Source of the DNA: CAMTWZ01 sp964412365
GTDB lineage: Bacteria; Bacteroidota; Rhodothermia; Balneolales; HLUCCA01
NCBI GenBank assembly: GCA_964412365.1
Contig: CAYPOI010000045.1
Location: 1 to 21,292, forward strand
Direction: 5' to 3'
Length of the DNA: 21,292 nt
Each line of letters starts with the position of its first letter. Position 1 is the stretch's first letter. A program made the translations under genes and the position numbers. The notes beneath the pieces are model-generated. The model had not been told where the DNA came from. It saw nothing but the letters and a program-made list of their open reading frames with translations, and did not search any database. Below, piece after piece: positions 14,589-21,292 of this stretch.

Positions 14589-15401
14589 ATGGCACAAGCT
14601 GTATCGATTGAAGAACTCCTCAAGGCGGGCGCCCACTTCGGCCACCTTACCCGCCGTTGGAATCCGAAAATGCGCGAATTCATTTTCATGCAACGCAACG
14701 GAATCCACATTCTTGACCTTAAAAAAACCCACGTCCTGTTGCAGGAAACTCTCGACGCCATTGGAAAAGTGGCTCGTACGGGCAAAAAAATCCTGTTCGT
14801 GGGTACCAAGAAGCAAGCGCAAGAAATCATCCGCACGGAAGCCGTCCGCTGTGGTATGCCGTTCGTGACGCACCGCTGGCTCGGTGGTATGCTCACCAAC
14901 TTCTCCACCGTTCGCAAGAGCATCTCCCGTATGGAAGAGATCAACAAGATGCGTGCCGACGGAACCTACGAGAACATCACCAAGAAAGAACGCCTCATGC
15001 TCGATCGCGAGCAAGCCAAGCTTGAGCAAGTGCTCGGTGGTATTGCCGGCATCAGCCGTCTTCCAGGCGCTTTGTTCGTGGTTGATATCGTAAAAGAGAA
15101 CATCGCCATCCAAGAAGCGCAGCGCTTGAACATCCCGATCTTCGCGATCGTGGACACCAACTGCGACCCGGACATCCCTGACTTCATCATCCCATCGAAC
15201 GACGATGCCGCCAAAGCCATTCAACTGATCACCGCGAACGTGGCCGATGCCATCATCGAAGGTGCCGCTGAGCGCGAAGTCTTCGAAGAAGAGCAATTGG
15301 CTCTTGAAGCGATGGAAGCCGCCAACAAAGGCGATGTGAAACCAGAGGAAGAAGGCGGAGAAGAAGGACGTAAGCGTCGCCGCAGAACTCGCAAACCCTA
15401 A
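14589..15401 (+). CDS. rpsB: 30S ribosomal protein S2
   Basis: 270 residues from ATG at 14589 (MAQAVSIEELLKAGAHFGH). An earlier in-frame ATG at 14562 would add nine residues not typical of S2. FGHLTRRWNPKM, the HRWLGGMLTNF motif, and VDTNCDPD near the C-terminal half are diagnostic. The Lys/Arg-rich acidic tail (EEGGEEGRKRRRRTRKP) is longer than in the E. coli protein and is common in this phylum. tsf starts 2 bp after the stop, giving the conserved rpsB-tsf operon. Confidence 0.97.
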   Translation: MAQAVSIEELLKAGAHFGHLTRRWNPKMREFIFMQRNGIHILDLKKTHVLLQETLDAIGKVARTGKKILFVGTKKQAQEIIRTEAVRCGMPFVTHRWLGGMLTNFSTVRKSISRMEEINKMRADGTYENITKKERLMLDREQAKLEQVLGGIAGISRLPGALFVVDIVKENIAIQEAQRLNIPIFAIVDTNCDPDIPDFIIPSNDDAAKAIQLITANVADAIIEGAAEREVFEEEQLALEAMEAANKGDVKPEEEGGEEGRKRRRRTRKP

Positions 15402-15403
15402 GA

Positions 15404-16237
15404 ATGACTATGGAAATTTCCGCATCTGATGTGAAACGCCTGCGCGACCTGACCGGCGCCGGCATGATGGATTGCAAAAAAGCCTTGGCCGAAGCCAATG
15501 GCGATATGGAAGCCGCCATCGAATACCTTCGCAAGAAAGGTCAGAAAGTATCCGACCAACGTGCCGACCGCGATGCCAATCAAGGCGTTGTGGTGACGTT
15601 GATCTCAGACGACAAGAAAAAAGCTGTCGCTCTTGAGCTGAACTGCGAAACCGATTTCGTGGCTCGTAACGAAGACTTCATCGCAACCGCTACCGGTTTC
15701 GCGCAAGTCGCCTTCGACAACGCCATTACGAATGTCGACACTCTTCGCGCGACTGAGTGGAACGGGTTGTTGATCAGCGAGCATCTGAAAAGCATGGTCG
15801 GCAAGATCGGCGAGAAAATCGACATTCGTCGTGTGATCCTGCTTCAAACCGAAGGCGCTATCTTGTCTTACATCCATCCTGGCAATGCCTTGGCTGTGCT
15901 TGTGGACTTCAAAGGCGCCGTGAGCGACGACATCGGCAAAGACGTGGCGATGCAAATCGCCGCGATGAATCCGATCGCTGTGCGCAAAGAAGAAGTGGAC
16001 GCCACCATTTTGAACAAAGAACTCGAGATCGCCAAAGAACAACTCATCAATGAAGGCAAACCTGCCGAAATCGCTGAGAAAGCCGCTCATGGCAAACTCC
16101 GCCGCTTCTACGAAGAGCGCGTGTTGCTTGAGCAGAAGTTCGTCAAAGACGGTGCCATCACGGTTCGCGAATACCTCGCGAACTCAAAAGCACCCGACGT
16201 GAACCGCTTCTCACGGGTTCAACTTGGTGTTGAATAA
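15404..16237 (+). CDS. tsf: Elongation factor Ts
   Basis: 277 residues. The N-terminal UBA-like segment VKRLRDLTGAGMMDCKKAL is unmistakable, and the TDFV motif that inserts into EF-Tu is present (NCETDFVARNEDF). EF-Ts catalyses GDP release from EF-Tu. The ATG at 15404 is 2 bp after the rpsB stop; an alternative ATG lies two codons in (MEISAS). It ends at a strong terminator, so rpsB-tsf is one transcription unit. Confidence 0.97.
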   Translation: MTMEISASDVKRLRDLTGAGMMDCKKALAEANGDMEAAIEYLRKKGQKVSDQRADRDANQGVVVTLISDDKKKAVALELNCETDFVARNEDFIATATGFAQVAFDNAITNVDTLRATEWNGLLISEHLKSMVGKIGEKIDIRRVILLQTEGAILSYIHPGNALAVLVDFKGAVSDDIGKDVAMQIAAMNPIAVRKEEVDATILNKELEIAKEQLINEGKPAEIAEKAAHGKLRRFYEERVLLEQKFVKDGAITVREYLANSKAPDVNRFSRVQLGVE

Positions 16238-16253
16238 CCGAATTGCTTAGTTT

Positions 16254-16284
16254 AAGGCTACCTCACAAGGGTGGCCTTTTTTTT
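16254..16284 (+). terminator. Rho-independent terminator of rpsB-tsf
   Basis: Nine-bp stem AAGGCTACC / GGTGGCCTT with one G-U pair, loop TCACAAG, and a run of eight T. It ends about 20 bp before pyrH. Confidence 0.9.
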
Positions 16285-16306
16285 ATCCATCCATCGCTCA
16301 TTTCAT

Positions 16307-17020
16307 ATGTCATCCTACAAACGCATCCTCCTCAAACTCAGCGGTGAAGCCCTACTTGGCGCTCAAGGTCATGGCATCGATGGAAACGTGCTTGAACAGT
16401 ACGCGGAGGAGATCAAGGCGGCGAACGGGAAAGGCATTCAGATCGCGATTGTGATCGGTGGTGGCAATATTTTCCGTGGCGTGAAAGGCGCCACCCAAGG
16501 CATGGATCGCGTGCAAGCCGATTATATGGGGATGTTGGCCACGGTCATTAATTCGATGGCCTTGCAAGACGCTCTCGAGCGCAAAGGTGTTCAGACCCGC
16601 CTCCTCACCGCGATCCGTATGGAACAGATCGCCGAGCCCTTCATCCGCCGTCGCGCCGTACGTCACTTGGAAAAAGGCCGCGTCGTCATTTTCGGGGCTG
16701 GAACCGGAAATCCCTACTTCACCACCGATACGGCCGCATCGCTTCGCGCCATTGAAATCGAGGCGGATGTGATCCTCAAAGGAACCCGTGTGGATGGCAT
16801 CTTCGACAAAGATCCGGAGAAGCATTCGGATGCGGTCAAATTCGATACGATTTCGGGCGATGAAGTCCTTCGCCAACGCCTGTCTGTGATGGATCTGACC
16901 GCATTCACCCTCTGCCGCGACAACCAGACGCCGATCATCGTGTTCGATATGAATGTGACCGGAAATCTCTCCAAAGTGGTGATGGGCGAAGCGGTCGGAA
17001 CGCGAGTGACCTGGGACTAA
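16307..17020 (+). CDS. pyrH: Uridylate kinase (UMP kinase)
   Basis: 237 residues from ATG at 16307 (MSSYKRILLKLSGEALLG); an upstream in-frame ATG overlaps the terminator and is rejected. KLSGEAL, IVIGGGNIFRG, DYMGMLATVINSMALQDAL and the GAGTGNPYFTTDTAASLRA segment are hallmarks of bacterial UMP kinase of the amino-acid-kinase fold. It phosphorylates UMP to UDP, a hexameric enzyme in pyrimidine synthesis. A 7-bp repeat array begins on the base after its stop and occupies half of the spacer before frr. Confidence 0.97.
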   Translation: MSSYKRILLKLSGEALLGAQGHGIDGNVLEQYAEEIKAANGKGIQIAIVIGGGNIFRGVKGATQGMDRVQADYMGMLATVINSMALQDALERKGVQTRLLTAIRMEQIAEPFIRRRAVRHLEKGRVVIFGAGTGNPYFTTDTAASLRAIEIEADVILKGTRVDGIFDKDPEKHSDAVKFDTISGDEVLRQRLSVMDLTAFTLCRDNQTPIIVFDMNVTGNLSKVVMGEAVGTRVTWD

Positions 17021-17076
17021 GAAGCTAGAAGCGGGATGCTTGATGCGGGATGCCAGATGCTTCATGCTTGAGCTCC
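17021..17076. repeat. GATGCTT/GATGCGG heptamer array between pyrH and frr
   Basis: Eight units in exact 7-bp register: GAAGCTA, GAAGCGG, GATGCTT, GATGCGG, GATGCCA, GATGCTT, CATGCTT, GAGCTCC. It starts directly after the pyrH TAA. Confidence 0.85.
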
Positions 17077-17127
17077 GCGAAGTACCTATTTATCCGTAAA
17101 TTCGGCTAACCATTTGATGATCTCGCC

Positions 17128-17694
17128 ATGTTACCTGAATTGACTGACTTTCACGATACTGCGGAAATGGAAATGGCGGAAGCCATTGATTTTCTCAAAC
17201 GCGAACTCTCGCACCTGCGCGCCGGAAAAGCGAATCCGGCTTTGTTGGATGGAATCCGTGTGGAATATTATGGGTCGATGACACCCCTCGCCCAAATGTC
17301 GAGCGTGACCGCTCCGGAAGCCCGCCTTCTCGTGGTTCAACCATGGGACAAATCATCCATCGTGGCCATCGAAAAAGCAATCATGGCTTCCGGATTGGGA
17401 TTGAACCCGAACAACGACGGCCAAGTGATCCGCATCCCGCTTCCGATTCTGTCGGAAGAGCGCCGGAACGATTTGGTGAAATTGGCCAAGAATGTGGCGG
17501 AAAACGCGCGGGTCTCCATCCGCAATGCACGTCGTGAAGCGAACGACCACATCAAGAATACCGTGAAGTCGAAATCCTTGCCGGAAGATTCCCGTTTCGA
17601 AGCGGAAGACGCGATCCAAAAATTGACCGACTCCCACATCGCACAAGTGGAAGAGTTGCTCAAGCACAAGGAAAAAGACATTCTGACGGTCTGA
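17128..17694 (+). CDS. frr: Ribosome recycling factor
   Basis: 188 residues, full length. LSHLRAGKANPALLDGIRVEYYGSMTPLAQMSSV and the PWDKS, LGLNPNNDGQVIRIPLP and LTEERR-like LSEERRNDLVKLAKN segments identify RRF, which with EF-G splits post-termination ribosomes. It follows pyrH in the usual order. The smc start lies 3 bp after its stop, so the two are probably translated from one transcript. Confidence 0.97.
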   Translation: MLPELTDFHDTAEMEMAEAIDFLKRELSHLRAGKANPALLDGIRVEYYGSMTPLAQMSSVTAPEARLLVVQPWDKSSIVAIEKAIMASGLGLNPNNDGQVIRIPLPILSEERRNDLVKLAKNVAENARVSIRNARREANDHIKNTVKSKSLPEDSRFEAEDAIQKLTDSHIAQVEELLKHKEKDILTV

Positions 17695-17697
17695 TCC

Positions 17698-20600
17698 GTG
17701 TATTTAGCGGAACTAGAACTTCAGGGGTTTAAGAGCTTCGCACAGAAAACCCAGATCACCTTCGGAAGCGGGGTGACGGCGATTGTGGGTCCGAACGGAT
17801 GTGGCAAATCAAACATCGTGGATGCCTTACGCTGGGCTCTGGGTGAGCAACGTCCCTCCCTGCTTCGTTCCTCGGCCATGTCGAACGTCATATTCAATGG
17901 CACGGCAAGCAAAAAGCCATTGGGAATGGCGGAAGTGTCCGTCACCATCCACAACAACAAAGGCATTCTGCCGACGGAATTTCGGGATGTGACCATCACC
18001 CGACGCTTGTTCCGCAACGGCGACAGCGATTATCTGCTGAACAAGGTTTCCTGCCGGTTAAAAGACATCGTGGATCTGTTCATGGATACAGGGATGGGAT
18101 CGAACGCGTATTCCGTGATCGAGCTGAAGATGGTGGAGGAAATCCTGACGGATCGGAACAACGACCGCCGCCGTCTGTTTGAAGAAGCCGCCGGACTCAC
18201 GAAATACAAGGAGCGCCGCAAGCAGACCCTCCGCAAGCTGGAAGAAACCAAGACCGACTTGCAGCGTGTGGATGATCTGCTTCTGGAAATCCGCAAGAAT
18301 GTGCGGTCTTTGCAGATCCAAGCCGGAAAAGCGCAACGATCCAAAGAATACAGCGAGCAGCTCCGGAAGTTGGATCTGGCCCTGTCGAAGCATGAATACG
18401 ATACGATCCGCGCCGAACTGAGTCCGTTGATGGAACGGATCATCCATGCCGAGCAGGAAAAGAACGAGCACACGCACACCACCGAAAAGTTGGAGCAGTT
18501 GTTCACGGTCACCAAGGAGACGTTGACCGCGAAAGAACAGGATGTGATCCATGCGCAGCGCCAGGTGAATCGAATTGCCGATGGCATCCGCGATGCCGAG
18601 ACCACTATCACGATTGATGCGGGCAAGATCGAAGCGGAAGAGAACGTCATCAAGCAGTTCGAGCATGATGTGGTGCAGAGCGAAGAGGAGATGACGGATT
18701 GGAAGCGGGTGCAATTCCGCACCGAAGAACAGATGAAGGATGCGGAAGCGTCTTGGAAAGCGACCCGCGACACCTTATCCCAATCCAGCGAAGTTTTGGA
18801 ACGGTCGAAGACGGATGTGGCCCGGATCCGGGAGAACCTGGAGTCGGTCTCGAAATCGTATACCGATGCGAACATCGCGATATCCGCACTGCAGGCGAAG
18901 AAAATCCGTTTGGAATCGCGCGTTGAAAACTTGCAAGAAGAAGTGCAGCGGTTGGATCGCCAGATCGAGATGCGCGATTCGGATGTGGGCACGTTCGAAA
19001 CGGAGGAATCGTCCATTCAATTCGCGATCAAGACGGCGACCCAAGCCAAGGACATCGCCGAGGAGAAACGGGAGTCGGCGGTCATCGAGCGTCAGCGTTT
19101 GTCCGAACGGCAAGAAGAATTGAAGGACAAGCTGCGTGCCACTCGGAGCAAATTGGACGCGGCGTCGGCGGAAGTGACCTTGTTGGAAGGACTGGCGCGG
19201 AACTCGGATGCCTTCCCCGAAAGCGTGAAATACCTTGCGACGGCCGACAAAGCCCCCAAATTGCGCCCGGTTTCCGAGATCCTCTCCACAACCACCTCCC
19301 ACGCTGTCGCATTGGAATCCGTGCTCGGCGACGCGGTGCATCTTCTCGTAGCCGATACCCTTTCCGATGCCAAAGCCGCATTCGGCCTGCTGCGCGCAGC
19401 CGGGAAGGGCAAGGCTGGCATCCTTCCACTAGATCGACTTTCCGCCATCCTCCCCCCGCATCCTCAATCCCTGTATCACCACGTCCGATGCGACGCCGCA
19501 TTCGAACCGGTCAAGCGGTTGCTACTGGGTCGCGTGGTCGTCGCCGATTCCCTCGATGAGGCCACGAAACTCGTTTCCGGCGAGCGCCTAAGCGCCGTGA
19601 CGCTCGACGGCGATGTGATCGAGTCGGAATTCTTGTACCGCGGCGGCTCGAATCACAAGAATGTGGGCTTACGGGTCGGACTCAAAGACAAGCTCGAAAC
19701 CCTAGCCGATGCCATCGATCGGCACGAAACTGAGATCCGGAATCTGAGTTTGGAATTAGACGACATCCGCCTGAAATCGGAACGCCTGAATGTGGAATCC
19801 CTCACGCAAAACGTGAAGGAAGCCGATCACCGATTGCGCGAGTTGGAAAACAAGCATAATTCCTTGCAGGCGCGCAAAGGCGTGTATGAGAAAAACGTGC
19901 TGGAGATCAAAGATCGCCGGACCAAGGCTTCCGATCAGATCGCCGCGGCGAAGCAGGAACTCAGCGCGCATGAGCCCGAAACGCAGGTCTTGCAGGATCG
20001 CTTGGATGCGGCGATTCGTCGCCAAGTGGAACTGAGAACCGAGCTGGAACGCAAGGAAGAGGCTCGTCAGCGTGCGCAGCATGTGGTGAACGAACATCAA
20101 ATGGCCAGCACGCAAGCCGAGAACGCGTTCGAGAATTTGAAGAAGGACATCGAGCGGGCGCAGGTCGCTATGGCGGGCATCAAGAAGCGCCTCGACATGC
20201 GGGCACAGAACGCGCGCGATAGCAAGGACCGGATTCTGTCTCTCAAGAAACAGGTTGTCGAATTGACCGACAGCGTCGCGAAGCTCAAAGCCGAGAAGAT
20301 CGACGCCGATGCATCGTTAGAAGAGGCGGATGAGATCGCCGCGCGGCATCGCGGGAAGTTGAATCAGATCGAGACGGATTTGAGGGAAGTCCGCCGCAGA
20401 AAAGAGGTGAACATGGAGCTGGTCCATCATCTCACCATGTCGAAAGAACGCTACGACCTGCAGGCGAAGAACATCTCGGACCATGTGTGGGAGCAGTATG
20501 GCCTGTTGATGGAGGCCGTGGTGGACACGATGCCGGAGGATTCGGAGCCCGGCACCATCCGCGAAACGATTTCCAACCTGCGCGAGCGGCTCAAGAACAT

Positions 20601-21198
20601 CGGCGAAGTGAATGCCCTGGCCATCGACGAATTCGAAGAGGAAAAGACGCGTCTGGATGTGTTCGAGAAGCAGATCGCAGATTTGGCCGAAGCGGAGCAA
20701 AAACTTCTGGTCACCATCGACGAGATCAATCAGACCGCGACAGATCTGTTCACCACGACGTTCGATCAGGTCCGCATCAATTTCAAGAAGGTCTTCAACA
20801 CCCTGTTCGAAGAGCATGATATCTGCGACCTGGTGTTGGATGATTCCATTGATGATCCGTTGGAGCAGAAAATCCAGATCATCGCGAATCCGAGGGGCAA
20901 GCGTCCGAGCAACATCGAGCAATTGTCGGGCGGTGAAAAAACACTGACCGCCATCGCGTTGCTGTTCGCCATCTATCTGGTGAAACCATCCCCGTTCTGT
21001 ATTCTCGATGAAGTGGACGCGCCGCTGGATGATGCGAACGTGGAGCGCTTTTCAAGCATGATCAAGACCTTCAGTACCGATACCCAGTTCATCATCATCA
21101 CACACAACAAAAAAACGATGGAGAACTCCGAGATGCTCTATGGTGTTACTATGCCTGAAGTCGGTGTCTCGAAACTCGTGGCGGTTAAGATGGATTGA
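17698..21198 (+). CDS. smc: Chromosome segregation protein SMC
   Basis: 1166 residues, full length, from a GTG start giving MYLAELELQGFKSFA. Walker A GPNGCGKS lies at residues 31-38. Long coiled coils run from about 170 to 500 and 650 to 1000, the hinge from about 505 to 645, the ABC signature LSGGEKTL near 1076, and Walker B FCILDEVDAPLDD near 1100 with IITHNK after it. SMC forms ring-shaped condensin with ScpA and ScpB (not in this window) to organise the chromosome. Its position 3 bp after frr is an unusual neighbour. The stop TGA is directly followed by another heptamer array. Confidence 0.97.
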   Translation: MYLAELELQGFKSFAQKTQITFGSGVTAIVGPNGCGKSNIVDALRWALGEQRPSLLRSSAMSNVIFNGTASKKPLGMAEVSVTIHNNKGILPTEFRDVTITRRLFRNGDSDYLLNKVSCRLKDIVDLFMDTGMGSNAYSVIELKMVEEILTDRNNDRRRLFEEAAGLTKYKERRKQTLRKLEETKTDLQRVDDLLLEIRKNVRSLQIQAGKAQRSKEYSEQLRKLDLALSKHEYDTIRAELSPLMERIIHAEQEKNEHTHTTEKLEQLFTVTKETLTAKEQDVIHAQRQVNRIADGIRDAETTITIDAGKIEAEENVIKQFEHDVVQSEEEMTDWKRVQFRTEEQMKDAEASWKATRDTLSQSSEVLERSKTDVARIRENLESVSKSYTDANIAISALQAKKIRLESRVENLQEEVQRLDRQIEMRDSDVGTFETEESSIQFAIKTATQAKDIAEEKRESAVIERQRLSERQEELKDKLRATRSKLDAASAEVTLLEGLARNSDAFPESVKYLATADKAPKLRPVSEILSTTTSHAVALESVLGDAVHLLVADTLSDAKAAFGLLRAAGKGKAGILPLDRLSAILPPHPQSLYHHVRCDAAFEPVKRLLLGRVVVADSLDEATKLVSGERLSAVTLDGDVIESEFLYRGGSNHKNVGLRVGLKDKLETLADAIDRHETEIRNLSLELDDIRLKSERLNVESLTQNVKEADHRLRELENKHNSLQARKGVYEKNVLEIKDRRTKASDQIAAAKQELSAHEPETQVLQDRLDAAIRRQVELRTELERKEEARQRAQHVVNEHQMASTQAENAFENLKKDIERAQVAMAGIKKRLDMRAQNARDSKDRILSLKKQVVELTDSVAKLKAEKIDADASLEEADEIAARHRGKLNQIETDLREVRRRKEVNMELVHHLTMSKERYDLQAKNISDHVWEQYGLLMEAVVDTMPEDSEPGTIRETISNLRERLKNIGEVNALAIDEFEEEKTRLDVFEKQIADLAEAEQKLLVTIDEINQTATDLFTTTFDQVRINFKKVFNTLFEEHDICDLVLDDSIDDPLEQKIQIIANPRGKRPSNIEQLSGGEKTLTAIALLFAIYLVKPSPFCILDEVDAPLDDANVERFSSMIKTFSTDTQFIIITHNKKTMENSEMLYGVTMPEVGVSKLVAVKMD

Positions 21199-21233
21199 GC
21201 GATGCGCGAGGCGCGATGTACGATGTGCGACGT
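21199..21233. repeat. GCGATGT heptamer array after smc
   Basis: Five units: GCGATGC, GCGAGGC, GCGATGT, ACGATGT, GCGACGT. They begin on the first base after the smc stop codon, the same arrangement as at pyrH. Confidence 0.8.
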
Positions 21234-21237
21234 GTTT

Positions 21238-21268
21238 CTAGCTCGAAACAATGCTCCTAGCTCGAAAC
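21238..21268. repeat. Direct repeat CTAGCTCGAAAC
   Basis: CTAGCTCGAAAC occurs at 21238-21249 and 21257-21268. The rest of the window end is AT-rich and shows no gene. Confidence 0.6.
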
Positions 21269-21292
21269 CCAACATTTATAATTTTAAATTTA

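Noticed and set aside
13661..14947. Long antisense reading frame across rplM, rpsI and rpsB
   Set aside because: It is antisense to conserved ribosomal genes, has low-complexity composition and no recognisable domain.

Overview
The window comes from a draft genome (a run of 100 Ns at 6060-6159) of moderate GC content. It most likely belongs to the Bacteroidota/FCB group. Supporting signs are the ribosomal gene order rplM-rpsI-rpsB-tsf-pyrH-frr, a FecA-like TonB receptor, a TAnnTTTG-like -7 box, few Shine-Dalgarno sites, several TTG/GTG starts, and an S23-type four-helix-bundle gene. A finer placement is not safe from this sequence alone.

Left part (1-6481): a partial metallophosphoesterase, mutS2 and a DUF885 lipoprotein lie on the minus strand, with a small S23/four-helix-bundle gene on the plus strand between the last two. 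This part is crowded with tandem repeats whose unit is always 7 bp although the unit sequence differs (GGTGTAT, GGTCTAC, GCTTAGA, ATTCAGC and others). They fill spacers, abut start and stop codons, and are inserted in frame inside mutS2 (four sites, plus one unrelated insert) and inside the phosphoesterase.

Middle part (6482-13359): a minus-strand cluster (TonB-dependent receptor, AhpD-like protein, outer-membrane beta-barrel protein, TSUP permease) is divergent from a plus-strand pair, protoporphyrinogen oxidase and a short YeeZ-like NAD(P)-binding protein.

Right part (13360-21292): a housekeeping run rplM, rpsI, rpsB, tsf, pyrH, frr, smc on the plus strand, with two clear Rho-independent terminators. 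Heptamer arrays begin on the first base after the stop codons of pyrH and smc.

A second repeat family occupies most large spacers. Its unit is a 14-mer end (GGACTTGCGGACAG) separated by a constant 68-69 bp from a 19-mer (AATCTGTGAAATCTGTGCA). One copy (838-1114) is a full inverted pair, two are half units (ending at 6450 and 13465), and one (11135-11338) is a diverged pair in the divergent spacer. The most unusual content of the window is the combination of proliferating 7-bp repeats, including inverted hairpin-like copies tolerated inside the MutS2 ATPase, with an S23 gene bracketed by arrays of the same GGTGTAT unit. A link between that protein and the repeats is my inference.
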